Positions 1-8,763 of a DNA stretch of 64,000 nt are shown piece by piece (position 1 is the stretch's first letter; each line of letters opens with the position of its first letter). A model generated the notes under the pieces. It searched no databases. It worked only from the letters and a program-made list of their open reading frames with translations, and had not been told where the DNA came from. The position numbers and the translations under genes are program-made. The stretch is from positions 3,038,001 to 3,102,000 of the forward strand of contig NZ_CP043450.1 in NCBI RefSeq assembly GCF_003286415.2, written 5' to 3'. This stretch comes from Mucilaginibacter rubeus. GTDB lineage: Bacteria > Bacteroidota > Bacteroidia > Sphingobacteriales > Sphingobacteriaceae.

Positions 1-1974
1 CCACCACCATGAGGCGTCATATGGTGCTTCCTGCTTGTACAGGCGCGCCAGGGTTACCAATATCTGTTTCTTTGTTTTGGGATCTTTGATTTTAGGGTAA
101 GCAGCAATTAAACCGTTTACCGCTTTGTTATCATACATATAACGCAGTGCCCACAATGCTAATGTCGAATTAGATGTTCCTATCGCACTAACACATGCAT
201 CAACCGCATTCATACTCACAAGCGCCCGCACAGCTAAATGCGGTAGTATTATAGGCGAATTAGGTGTAGCGTGCGGCCCCTCTGTATTTTTTGCAGGAGC
301 TACAAAACTTGCCGGAACCGGAGTTTTTAGCAATTCAGAAGCGGCCTCTAAACGCCCCAGACGCCCCAGGCCTATAATGGCCGATGCCTGCACACGCGGT
401 GAAGCATCTTTTAGTCCGCTTAGAAATGGCGCAATCGGAACCTGATCTATTCCGCCTTTCCTGTCGGTTAAGGCACGCAGGGCAAATTCCCTTAGAGCAT
501 TATCATGCGTAAGTTGTACCAGGTTGGTTATTCCATTTTCGCGGGCAATTTGAGCGTAAGTAAACAGCGCTGCTACGCGGGCATATAAAGCAGCACCTGC
601 ATCTGATGCTATCGCGAAAGCCGCTTTACTGCTTTCATCTGCCGGCCTTGTGATAAGCTCCTGTGATGCATTTAACCTTGCCACGGCGCTTTCTGATTTT
701 AGCATATTGGCCAGATCCGATACCGACATCGCTTTAATATCCGGGAAAGCTTTATATGTCCAGCCATTAGGTACGGCCCTGATAACATAACCCTTAGAAG
801 CGCTGCCCGAATAACCGGCACCGTCCCAGGCGGAAAGGTAAAGCCTTCCCGAGCCATCTACATCCAGATCGGTGATCTGCGGCAATTCAATAAACGGCTC
901 TTCGGCTTGTTTAAAACTGGCGCCATCGGGTGTTACCCTGTTAATATAAAGCTCACTGCGTCCCCAATCGGCTGTCATAGGTACGTGGTTATATTTTTCT
1001 GGCCAGGTAGGTTCGTCCATAAACAATGAACCCGTTCCTGAACCGCCGCCCAAATCAACCAGTGCCGGCAAAATCTCATCAGTAAAATGCTGAAACAACA
1101 ATGGGTACCCATATTCGCCAGATTGGATTTGATGCGAAAAACGGATATTCCAGCCTCCGCCGTCATTGGTATTATCGCGGGTAAATACATTCATATATGG
1201 ATCTATAGCTACATCATAAATATTACGTAAACCATGCGTATAAACCTCCATTTCCTTACCATTTGGCCGCACCCTGATAATACCGCCCCCAAGCATGGTA
1301 AGTTTTTTACCATCACGGTCCGTTGCGTCATGAAAACCAAAATCGCCCACAGCTATATAGATCCATCCGTCAATACCCATGCGGATACCGTTGGTAGCGT
1401 GGTCTGTTCCACGCTCAACCAGCATATGTGCATTACTCAAATGTTCAAGAAGTGGTTTTGGAGGCCCATCGGCAATGCCATCATGATCTTTATCTTCAAA
1501 AACTTCAAGGATCATTCCGGTTGCTTTAAGTGTTTCTTTGGAGAAAACCGTATGAAGCACAAAAACCTGGTCGCCCATGATGAGTATACCACGGGGATCA
1601 TCAACATCGGCAAAATCGGTATGCTTATCTAATTTGCCATCGTTATCGCTATCAATAAGTTTAATTATGCGCCCTTTCCCCGGGTCTTTACCCAGCGAAC
1701 CAATCATATCAACGCCAACAAAAACTTCGCCCGTTGCTGCTACAGCCAAACAAGCCGGACTTGGAGTAAGATCGGGCCCGGCAAACCTGGTTATAGTAAA
1801 ACCAGCAGGCCAGTGAAGCGAATCGCTTTTAATATGATTTAAATCTTTCGCTTGTTTTGAAACGGAAACGCTACGTTTAGAGGGCTTTACTTCATGATTG
1901 CCTGTATTCACAAAATATTTGAACGTCAGCAAAAAGGACATACATAAGAACAGGGTCAGGGAAAACTTTAACAT
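1..1974 (-). CDS. PVC-type dehydrogenase / HEAT-repeat protein (3' end outside window)
   Basis: The frame is open from the ATG at 1974 to the window edge (658 codons, no stop), so the C-terminus is missing. The N-terminus has one hydrophobic segment (about residues 4-18: signal or anchor). Residues about 55-420 read as a soluble PQQ-glucose-dehydrogenase-like propeller (WPAGFTITRFAGPDLTPSP, DSDNDGKLDKHTDFADVDDPRG cut short here, TNGIRMGIDGWIYIAVGDFG, THGLRNIYDVAIDPYMN). From about residue 450 come HEAT-like helices, and the last visible residues are DASWWW, typical of the PVC-type heme-binding family (DUF7133), which usually ends in a CxxCH cytochrome; that part is not seen. It lies 43 bp after the DUF1080 gene on the same strand, so they are probably one operon. 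It probably acts outside the cytoplasm in oxidising sugars, by inference from family and neighbours. Confidence 0.8.
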   Translation of the reverse strand, partial: MLKFSLTLFLCMSFLLTFKYFVNTGNHEVKPSKRSVSVSKQAKDLNHIKSDSLHWPAGFTITRFAGPDLTPSPACLAVAATGEVFVGVDMIGSLGKDPGKGRIIKLIDSDNDGKLDKHTDFADVDDPRGILIMGDQVFVLHTVFSKETLKATGMILEVFEDKDHDGIADGPPKPLLEHLSNAHMLVERGTDHATNGIRMGIDGWIYIAVGDFGFHDATDRDGKKLTMLGGGIIRVRPNGKEMEVYTHGLRNIYDVAIDPYMNVFTRDNTNDGGGWNIRFSHQIQSGEYGYPLLFQHFTDEILPALVDLGGGSGTGSLFMDEPTWPEKYNHVPMTADWGRSELYINRVTPDGASFKQAEEPFIELPQITDLDVDGSGRLYLSAWDGAGYSGSASKGYVIRAVPNGWTYKAFPDIKAMSVSDLANMLKSESAVARLNASQELITRPADESSKAAFAIASDAGAALYARVAALFTYAQIARENGITNLVQLTHDNALREFALRALTDRKGGIDQVPIAPFLSGLKDASPRVQASAIIGLGRLGRLEAASELLKTPVPASFVAPAKNTEGPHATPNSPIILPHLAVRALVSMNAVDACVSAIGTSNSTLALWALRYMYDNKAVNGLIAAYPKIKDPKTKKQILVTLARLYKQEAPYDASWWW

Positions 1975-2017
1975 TGTTTCTTTCTTTGGTTATAGGTAAA
2001 ATTATTGGTGATTCTTT

Positions 2018-2875
2018 TTATTGCTTCGGGATACGTTTTTCGGCTGTTAATTGCTGTATCACGCCCGCCAGTTTTTGAGGGTCATGCGCATACTTTTCTA
2101 AATTAACAATTTCCACCTTTCTGAATTCTACGGGATGACTTTCGCTTTGTAAAGAAATTGTACCGCTTTTTAACAGCGCTCCCTCTTCTGCCCCACCTAC
2201 CGGGTCTAATTGCGGGCGCTGATAACGTAATACCTCATCACCGTTTACATAATGCACAACCAGTGAGTCACCCAATACCAATGCTTCCACCCTAACCCAT
2301 TGGTCGCCATGAAAGGTTGCTGATTTTGAATCCAGGCAATGGCTTTTAACAACAGAGTTATCCAATACATATTGGGTGCCCGGCGTACAAACGTTGGCCG
2401 TCGGCCTTTTATCCTTGCCATTACCTCCCAGCAGCTGAACCTCAATTGAAACAGGAAAATCCTGATCGAGACCCATGGTTTTTGGGTCCTGACCATGTAT
2501 CATGACGCCGCTGTTGCGATACGCCCATCCGGGACCGTCCTTAACCTGATCACCCGTAAAACGATACTCTACTGCTATAAGGTAATATGAAAAAGGCTTT
2601 TTGTAAAACAAATGGCCATATTGCTCGTCAAATTTTGAATACTGATCATAATTCACTTGTATTTTACCATCCACAATCCTGAAGGTATTGCCGAAATTTT
2701 CATTCAATTTATGCTTCCTGATCTTAACAGTCCAATCTTTTAAATCTTTCCCGTTAAAAAGCTGCTCCCATTTAACTTTAGGCGGAGCATCCGCGCTTTT
2801 AAGGGCCAACAGAAAGGGCAGGCAGAATAACACTGCGATACTCAGCATCGGGAATAGGTGACGGCGTTTCAACAT
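2018..2875 (-). CDS. DUF1080 family protein, putative 3-keto-disaccharide hydrolase
   Basis: A 285-residue exported protein. Residues 1-29 (MLKRRHLFPMLSIAVLFCLP onward) form a signal peptide. Residues about 33-262 match the 3-keto-disaccharide hydrolase/DUF1080 lectin-like beta-sandwich: WEQLFNGKDLKDW, YLIAVEYRFTGDQ, NSGVMIHGQDP, SIEVQLLGG, and the final SGTISLQSESHPVEFRKVEI are all hallmark blocks. Some DUF1080 members in Bacteroides cleave 3-keto-glycosides made by oxidising glucosides at C3, so this enzyme could act after a periplasmic glycoside 3-dehydrogenase. It is the first gene of a leftward operon with the dehydrogenase-like gene at 1-1974 and diverges from the HTCS regulator. A predicted HTCS operator lies about 115 bp upstream. 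Family assignment is strong; exact substrate is inference. Confidence 0.87.
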   Translation of the reverse strand: MLKRRHLFPMLSIAVLFCLPFLLALKSADAPPKVKWEQLFNGKDLKDWTVKIRKHKLNENFGNTFRIVDGKIQVNYDQYSKFDEQYGHLFYKKPFSYYLIAVEYRFTGDQVKDGPGWAYRNSGVMIHGQDPKTMGLDQDFPVSIEVQLLGGNGKDKRPTANVCTPGTQYVLDNSVVKSHCLDSKSATFHGDQWVRVEALVLGDSLVVHYVNGDEVLRYQRPQLDPVGGAEEGALLKSGTISLQSESHPVEFRKVEIVNLEKYAHDPQKLAGVIQQLTAEKRIPKQ

Positions 2876-3182
2876 AGGTATTTATAATTTTTGTGCGTGA
2901 TATGAATTGGTTTGGTTTTACAAGCAAACTTGTGCAGTTGGCTTAAATTGGTATTTCCATCAAAAATGCAATAATACTATTAGATATCAGGGGGACAAAG
3001 CCTTATATTTAAGGGGGTAAAATAAATCATTCAAAAAACAAAGCCGCACTAAGTGCAGTCAACCGTACCGAGCCGTTCCCACTTTTGTAACATTCCCGTT
3101 TATTATTAAAATCAGGTTTCTTTTGTCAATGATTTTGATATTTTTACTTACCAACTATTAACCAATAATTTAATAACCGATA
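2876..3182. other. Divergent intergenic region between DUF1080 gene and HTCS gene
   Basis: This 307-bp stretch holds the divergent promoters. The side facing DUF1080 has a CCCC direct-repeat operator (2990-3026) and a -7-like CATTTTTG on the minus strand at 2968-2961. A short palindrome, GCACTAAGTGC, lies near 3045. Towards the HTCS gene there is a -7-like TATTTTTA near 3140 but no convincing -33 partner. No ORF is supported here. Confidence 0.5.
2990..3026 (-). promoter_or_regulatory. Predicted HTCS operator, site A
   Basis: Read on the minus strand this is a direct repeat with two CCCCC cores (plus-strand 3017-3013 and 2994-2990). It aligns without gaps to sites B (7278) and C (8341), with aligned C cores 22 bp apart in all three. 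Shared letters include TTTTA before the first core and GCTTTGTCCCC at the second. A -7-like CATTTTTG starts 26 bp beyond the second core. A 22-bp period fits tandem binding of an AraC-type domain such as the HTCS carries. Confidence 0.68.
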
Positions 3183-6100
3183 ATGTATAGCAGGATAAAT
3201 AATGCTTTAAATCCGAGAATATATTTTAGTTTATTATTCCTTTTTACTTACCTGCATGCCTTAGGTGCTACCGGCGGGCCAATACGATATCTTGGCATCG
3301 AAAACGGTTTATCCAATAACGCTGTCACCTGTATTTACCAGGATAAGTATGGTTTTATGTGGATGGGCACTTACGACGGCCTGAACCGATACGACAGCGA
3401 TGTATTTAAAATATACAGAAATGAATGGGGCGACGACAGATCATTGCCCTACAACCACATAACCGCTATAGATGGCACAGCTGATAAAATATTGGTAGGC
3501 AGCCAGAGAGGGCTTTCATTTTACGACTATCAGGATGCGCATTTTCACCCCGAATATTATCTGGATAGCCACAGCAAACGTCAGTCAAAAATTGCTTTTA
3601 GCATTAACAATATATCCAGCGACAAGGATAGTAATGTATATGTCGGTTCAAGTGCGCACGGACTTTTTGAGTATGACAAGAGTCGGAAAATTTACCTTCA
3701 GGCGGCCCTCAATAACAACTATAATTATAACGTACAAGCCTTGAGTACTGGCGTTGCCGGGGTGTGGGTATTTGCAAAAAATAACGGGCTCTGCTTTTAC
3801 AACACTAAATCAGGCCATCTAAATTTAATTAATAATCAATTAACATCCGCCACTTGCTTGCTTGCAGATAAAGCAGGCAACGTATGGATCGGAACCGAAA
3901 ACGGCCTGTATATTTTTAACCAAAATACCAAAGCTGTAAGCAAGTTTAACCCGGTTGCAGGTAAACTTACAAACGATAATATATTTAATGTAACTATCGA
4001 CGAAAAGGGTGATTTGTGGATAACCACAGACGGCGGGGGTATAAATATCTTCAACTTTAAAACGGGCAAGCTCAGCTTTATAACTTGCGGCAATAAAGCA
4101 GGCTCATTGCGCAGCGGGGCTGTTACAACCGTTTATCACGACAGGGAGTCAAGGAAGTGGATAGCCACATTACGCGGCGGGGTGAGCATTATAGATAATT
4201 TAAAAAAACCATTCCCGCTCTTCAGCAATGATCCATTTAACAGCAACAGTGTGATCAACAATTTCATCCTGTCATTTTGCGAAGATGAGAAACACAATTT
4301 ATGGATAGGTACGGATGGCGGCGGACTTTCTTATTGGAATACTAAAAACAACCAATACACCAATTATACGCATACCTCCACCGGTGGCGGCTTAAGTTCT
4401 GATTTTATCACCAGCGTGCTTAAAACCTTCGATAATAAAATATGGATTGGCTCATACAATGGCGGTATCGATCAATTCAATAAAGCAACCGGTAAGTTTA
4501 AACACTACAACTGTTATAATACCTTATCCGGCACTATCGATAAAAACCTTTGGAAACTTTATGAAGATTCCAAACACCGTTTGTGGGCCACCTGTACACG
4601 CAGCGGTTCCGTATATCTATACAACAGAAAAAAAGACGAATTTGAACTATTTGATGGCAACCTGGTTAATGTTCATTCCATATTTGAAGACCGGCACGGC
4701 ACAATATGGGCAGGTGATTTAACCAGGCTCATTAGATTAGATACCGTTATAAAAAAGCACCGTTTTTTTGATATTGGTTACGGGGTCAGAGCTATAACCG
4801 ACGACGATTCTAATCATCTGTGGGTTGGAACAGAGGGCGGCGGTTTACTTAAATACGATCTTTCAAATATGAAATATCAAAGGTACACCAAAGCTAACGG
4901 TATGCCGGGTAACTCTCCCTTGAACATCCTGACAGATAAAAAAGGAAATCTTTGGTGCAGTACTTACAACGGCCTGACAAGGTATTCGCCGTCAAAAAAC
5001 ACTTTTACGAATTACACAGTTTCAGACGGTATTCAAAGCCTCCAGTTTAATTACAACGCCGCTATACGGTTGCAGTCCGGAAAAATGGCGTTTGGTGGTA
5101 TCAACGGTTTTAATCTTTTTGATCCGGATAGTATACAGGTGGAAGACCATAAGCCAGACCTGCACATTACCAGTTTAAAGATCAACAATTCGGAAGCTGA
5201 TAGCTCCGGGCTAATGAAAAGCCAATCGCTGGCCGATCTTAAAACCATTGAGCTGGATTACGCGCAGGCAGCTTTAACCGTACATTATACCGCGCTTGAA
5301 TACTCCTTCCCCGATAAAATTGAATACGCTTATTACCTGGAGGGCTGGGATCACCGATGGAATTACGTGGGCCAAACCAAATCGGCTTCTTACACTCATT
5401 TAGATGAGGGCAATTATACGCTCAGAATTAAAGCCACCGACACCCGCGGAAACTGGATGCCCGGGCAAATAAGTATTAAGGTAATTGTATTCCCGCCTTG
5501 GTACAGAACTTGGTGGGCCTATGCCGCCTATATGATTATAGCTTTCGCCTTAATATACATCTATTTCAGATACAGGGAAAAACAGGCAAAACTGAAATTT
5601 GAAATTAACCTTGCCAACTTGAACGTTGAAAAGGAAAAAGAAGTTAACGAAAAGAAACTCGCTTTCTTTACCAATGTATCGCATGAGTTCCGTACCCCGC
5701 TTACGCTTATCATCAACCCAATTAAAGATCTGTTGGATAAAAACAAAGGCAGTACCGATGAGCTCGGTACAGTATACAAAAACGCCCGCCGGTTATTAGG
5801 TTTGGTGGACCATTTGCTGTTATTCAGAAAAACTGAAAGCGAAAATGCCGAACTGACTATAAGTGAGATAAATTTTGTAAGGGTATGCGAAGAGGTATTT
5901 TCCTGCTTTGCCCATCAGGCAAAAATTAAAAAGTTGAACTATACTTTCGAAACAACAAACCCGCGCATCGAGGTATTTGCTGATATCGAAAAAATTGAGA
6001 TCTCGTTGTTCAACCTGATTTCAAACGCGCTTAAATTCACACCTGATCATGGCCATGTGAATGTGTTTGTAGAGGAAGATGAAACACAGGTCTACTTTAA

Positions 6101-7262
6101 AATCAGCGATAGCGGCATCGGTATTGATGCCGAAACCGGGGATAAGCTTTTTGATAAGTTTTACCAGGTAAAGGACAGCAACAGTTCAAAAAAGGGGTTT
6201 GGCATTGGTTTGTATCTTGTTAAAGTATTTATTGACAGCCATAAGGGTGCAATAAGTTACATAAACAACAAAGATGGTGGCACCACCTTCACTTTAATGC
6301 TTCAAAAGGGCGCAAAACATTTTAATACTGATGAGATAACTATGGGTGTTGGTACTTCGCCTGATTATGAATTTGTTAATGACCTTATTGATCTTGACAA
6401 CAAAGACATTGCAGAAGAAAGCGCTGAATTACAGAAGCTTGAATTATTTGCAGAAGAAAAACACACCATCATTATTATAGACGATAATGAACAGATAAGA
6501 ACCTATATCAGGAAAATATTTTCGGCCGATTATTCGGTAATTGAGGCAAAAGATGGCGCTATTGGTTTGGAACTGATCAGAAAACATATACCTGATGTGA
6601 TTATAAGCGATATTGTGATGGATGGAATAAACGGCCTTGATCTGTGCAAAATGATCATGGAAGATGCCGCGATAAAACATATCCCCGTTATTTTGCTTAC
6701 CGGCGATACCACACCAGATATTATGGTAAAAAGCATTGAACAAGGCGCGATGGATTTTTTACGAAAGCCATTTGATAAGGAATTGCTTATAGCCCGGGTT
6801 AAAAGTGTACTCAGGAACCAGATAAAGCTTCATCAGTATTTTTATAAAGAGGTTACCAAGGACAATGCCGGACTTAAAATTTCCGGGGAAGATAAAGACC
6901 TGCTTAATAATTGTATAGCTGTTATTGAGCAAAACTTTACCGAAGATAACTTTGATGTTTATGCTTTGGCCAAAGCCATCGGTATCAGTTATCCTACACT
7001 GTTTAAAAGAATTAAAGGCGCTACCGGTCAATCCATTAATAACTTTATCAGGTTTGTTCGGTTGCGAAAGGCTGCCGAACTGCTTATTCAAACCAATTGT
7101 AACATCAATGAAGCCGCGATACAGGTAGGCATCAGCGATATCAAATATTTCAGGCAGCAATTCAATAAACAGTTTGGTGTTAACCCGTCAGAGTTTGTCA
7201 AGAAGCACAGAGCAAACTTCCGGGTTTCGTACCGCCTAAATGAGTTTGAAAAATCGGCATAA
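3183..7262 (+). CDS. Hybrid two-component system sensor kinase/AraC regulator (HTCS)
   Basis: A 1359-residue one-protein signalling system. Order: signal/anchor (about 8-28); a periplasmic two-propeller sensor of Reg_prop repeats (about 32-680, many units like GNVWIGTENGLYIFN, HNLWIGTDGGGLSYWN); Y_Y_Y domain (about 690-768); one membrane helix (about 775-796); HisKA with FFTNVSHEFRTPLTLI, phospho-acceptor His834; HATPase_c (NLISNALKFTP, DSGIGID near 976, GFGIGLYL near 1006); receiver domain with Asp1100/Asp1101 and phospho-acceptor Asp1143 (IISDIVMDG); C-terminal AraC HTH pair (about 1256-1342). All catalytic residues are present. Such proteins sense an oligosaccharide in the periplasm and activate the local SusCD locus. 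The GH16 gene and SusCD beside it suggest a beta-glucan ligand (inference). Confidence 0.95.
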   Translation: MYSRINNALNPRIYFSLLFLFTYLHALGATGGPIRYLGIENGLSNNAVTCIYQDKYGFMWMGTYDGLNRYDSDVFKIYRNEWGDDRSLPYNHITAIDGTADKILVGSQRGLSFYDYQDAHFHPEYYLDSHSKRQSKIAFSINNISSDKDSNVYVGSSAHGLFEYDKSRKIYLQAALNNNYNYNVQALSTGVAGVWVFAKNNGLCFYNTKSGHLNLINNQLTSATCLLADKAGNVWIGTENGLYIFNQNTKAVSKFNPVAGKLTNDNIFNVTIDEKGDLWITTDGGGINIFNFKTGKLSFITCGNKAGSLRSGAVTTVYHDRESRKWIATLRGGVSIIDNLKKPFPLFSNDPFNSNSVINNFILSFCEDEKHNLWIGTDGGGLSYWNTKNNQYTNYTHTSTGGGLSSDFITSVLKTFDNKIWIGSYNGGIDQFNKATGKFKHYNCYNTLSGTIDKNLWKLYEDSKHRLWATCTRSGSVYLYNRKKDEFELFDGNLVNVHSIFEDRHGTIWAGDLTRLIRLDTVIKKHRFFDIGYGVRAITDDDSNHLWVGTEGGGLLKYDLSNMKYQRYTKANGMPGNSPLNILTDKKGNLWCSTYNGLTRYSPSKNTFTNYTVSDGIQSLQFNYNAAIRLQSGKMAFGGINGFNLFDPDSIQVEDHKPDLHITSLKINNSEADSSGLMKSQSLADLKTIELDYAQAALTVHYTALEYSFPDKIEYAYYLEGWDHRWNYVGQTKSASYTHLDEGNYTLRIKATDTRGNWMPGQISIKVIVFPPWYRTWWAYAAYMIIAFALIYIYFRYREKQAKLKFEINLANLNVEKEKEVNEKKLAFFTNVSHEFRTPLTLIINPIKDLLDKNKGSTDELGTVYKNARRLLGLVDHLLLFRKTESENAELTISEINFVRVCEEVFSCFAHQAKIKKLNYTFETTNPRIEVFADIEKIEISLFNLISNALKFTPDHGHVNVFVEEDETQVYFKISDSGIGIDAETGDKLFDKFYQVKDSNSSKKGFGIGLYLVKVFIDSHKGAISYINNKDGGTTFTLMLQKGAKHFNTDEITMGVGTSPDYEFVNDLIDLDNKDIAEESAELQKLELFAEEKHTIIIIDDNEQIRTYIRKIFSADYSVIEAKDGAIGLELIRKHIPDVIISDIVMDGINGLDLCKMIMEDAAIKHIPVILLTGDTTPDIMVKSIEQGAMDFLRKPFDKELLIARVKSVLRNQIKLHQYFYKEVTKDNAGLKISGEDKDLLNNCIAVIEQNFTEDNFDVYALAKAIGISYPTLFKRIKGATGQSINNFIRFVRLRKAAELLIQTNCNINEAAIQVGISDIKYFRQQFNKQFGVNPSEFVKKHRANFRVSYRLNEFEKSA

Positions 7263-7277
7263 CATAAACCCCAAGGA

Positions 7278-7309
7278 TATTCCCCCTTTAATTTATTGTT
7301 TTGCCCCCC
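7278..7309 (+). promoter_or_regulatory. Predicted HTCS operator, site B (before GH16)
   Basis: Direct repeat with C cores at 7282-7286 and 7304-7309, aligning without gaps to sites A and C. The -7-like TTAATTTG at 7331-7338 begins 27 bp after the second core starts, so the second half-site would sit at the -33 position, as for an activator touching RNA polymerase. The GH16 start codon is 84 bp downstream of the site. Confidence 0.66.
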
Positions 7310-7392
7310 ATCGGCATTCCCGAATATCACTTAATTTGTTTTAAATAACGCCAGCCGGATTACCGGGATATAACCATTAAATAAGCGCATTT

Positions 7393-8229
7393 ATGATGAT
7401 CAAGAAGATAATTATTGCCGGAATATTAATGATCAGTCCTTTTGCAGGTAAATGCCAGCAGGATACCACCGGTGGGTATAAACTGGTTTGGGCAGACGAG
7501 TTTAATACAAACGGCGCGCCTGATCCTGCCAACTGGAAATTTGAAACAGGCTTTGTTCGCAACAATGAGGATCAATTGTACCAGACACAAAATGCCTTTT
7601 GCCGCAATGGTAAACTTATAATAGAAGCGAGAAAAGTGCACCAACCCAATCCTGATTACGTTCCCAACAGTACCAACTGGAAACAGAAAAGGGAGTTTAT
7701 AAACTATACATCCTCAAGTATAAATACCAGCGGCTTACATAATTTTCAATACGGGCGCTTTATTATGCGTGGGCGTATCAGTACTGATGCCGGTTTATGG
7801 CCCGCGTTCTGGACACTGGGTATAGACAAGCCATGGCCATCTAACGGTGAAATTGATATCATGGAATATTATCGGCAGAAACTTCTGGCCAATATCGCCT
7901 GCGGTACTTCGGTACCTTACAAGGCCAAATGGTATAGTAACACCAAAGCGTTGAATACCTTCAAAGCCAACTGGAGCAAAAAATTTCATATCTGGCGGAT
8001 GGATTGGGATACAGAAGCTATAAGTTTATATGTAGATGATTTCCTGCTTAACCGTGTAGCGCTTAAAGACCTGGTTAACCAGGATGGAAGCCAGTTTAAT
8101 CCTTTTATGCAGCCGCATTACATATTGCTGAACCTTGCCATAGGCGGCGACAATGGCGGCGATCCTTCAGCAACAAAATTCCCTAAACGTTATGAAGTTG
8201 ACTACGTTAGGGTATATCAAAAAAATTAA
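7393..8229 (+). CDS. Secreted GH16 family endo-beta-glucanase (laminarinase-like)
   Basis: A 278-residue enzyme with an N-terminal signal peptide (about 1-21). The GH16 fold is seen from YKLVWADEFNTNGAPDPANW (residue about 27) to the final YEVDYVRVYQK. The active-site motif NGEIDIMEY is intact: Glu153 is the expected nucleophile, Asp155 the helper and Glu158 the acid/base. SSSINTSGLHNFQYGRFIMRGRIS and GLWPAFWTLG are further family blocks. Expected reaction: endo-hydrolysis of beta-1,3 or mixed-linkage beta-glucan outside the cytoplasm. It lies between the HTCS gene and SusCD and has its own predicted HTCS operator. Exact linkage specificity cannot be read from sequence alone. ATG is preferred because the signal peptide starts directly there. 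Confidence 0.92.
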   Translation: MMIKKIIIAGILMISPFAGKCQQDTTGGYKLVWADEFNTNGAPDPANWKFETGFVRNNEDQLYQTQNAFCRNGKLIIEARKVHQPNPDYVPNSTNWKQKREFINYTSSSINTSGLHNFQYGRFIMRGRISTDAGLWPAFWTLGIDKPWPSNGEIDIMEYYRQKLLANIACGTSVPYKAKWYSNTKALNTFKANWSKKFHIWRMDWDTEAISLYVDDFLLNRVALKDLVNQDGSQFNPFMQPHYILLNLAIGGDNGGDPSATKFPKRYEVDYVRVYQKN

Positions 8230-8340
8230 CCCCTCGCAGCGAATAATAAATTTCCGGCACTTTTTTACCCCGGAATGTTTAAGTGTTATATGCTCGCCAT
8301 CTTAATAAAATGCGATTTCGCTTCAAAAACGGCGATGTTA

Positions 8341-8380
8341 TGTATTTTATCCCCTTTATTTTACAGCTTTGTCCCCTTTT
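8341..8380 (+). promoter_or_regulatory. Predicted HTCS operator, site C (before SusC)
   Basis: Direct repeat with CCCC cores at 8351-8354 and 8373-8376, exactly 22 bp apart, preceded by TTTTAT and TTTGT. It aligns without gaps to sites A and B. A -7-like TAATTGTG starts 27 bp after the second core. It lies about 385 bp before the SusC start codon. Confidence 0.68.
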
Positions 8381-8417
8381 TTTCTGAAAAAATAGCGGTT
8401 AATTGTGAAACCAATTA

Positions 8418-8439
8418 GCGGTAAGCGCTTGATTACCGC
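8418..8439. repeat. Inverted repeat at predicted 5' end of SusC mRNA
   Basis: GCGGTAA (8418-8424) and TTACCGC (8433-8439) are perfect 7-bp arms around an 8-bp loop. The position, just after the predicted start site, suggests either a 5' stem-loop in the transcript or an operator half-site pair. No run of T follows, so it is not a normal terminator. Confidence 0.45.
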
Positions 8440-8763
8440 AACTATTATTACGACCTGCTTGTACAATTTTCATTTAAGTTGATCCATAAAATCAACCATA
8501 ATATAGCTAGGAAAACGCCTCAGAGCGGGAGCTTATTTATGGTTTAATAATACGGAAAAGTAACTCCTGTTCTTTGATAGCGATATATTATTACGCCCTA
8601 AATTTAAACTGTTGTTTTAACACTTATTATCCTGTTAATTAACCAATTATAAACCTAACCAAAAAAAAAACATGGCAAGACAAAAAAAGTAAAAAGAAAA
8701 TCGGACTAAGATCCCAATGCATTAAACAAATGCTCCAATCTCAACTCTTAATCAACTCTCATT

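Larger units (their letters stand above)
8230..8763 (+). other. Long intergenic region / SusC leader
   Basis: This 534-bp stretch before SusC has no supported ORF. It contains HTCS operator C (8341-8380), a -7-like TAATTGTG at 8400-8407 and an inverted repeat at 8418-8439. If transcription starts near 8415, the SusC mRNA has an untranslated leader of about 350 nt. A six-codon ATG frame at 8671 (MARQKK) is too short to judge. Confidence 0.5.

Noticed and set aside
1234..1816. Plus-strand frames over the left-end gene
   Set aside because: The minus frame is open across 1-1974 with dehydrogenase/HEAT motifs, so these are shadows.
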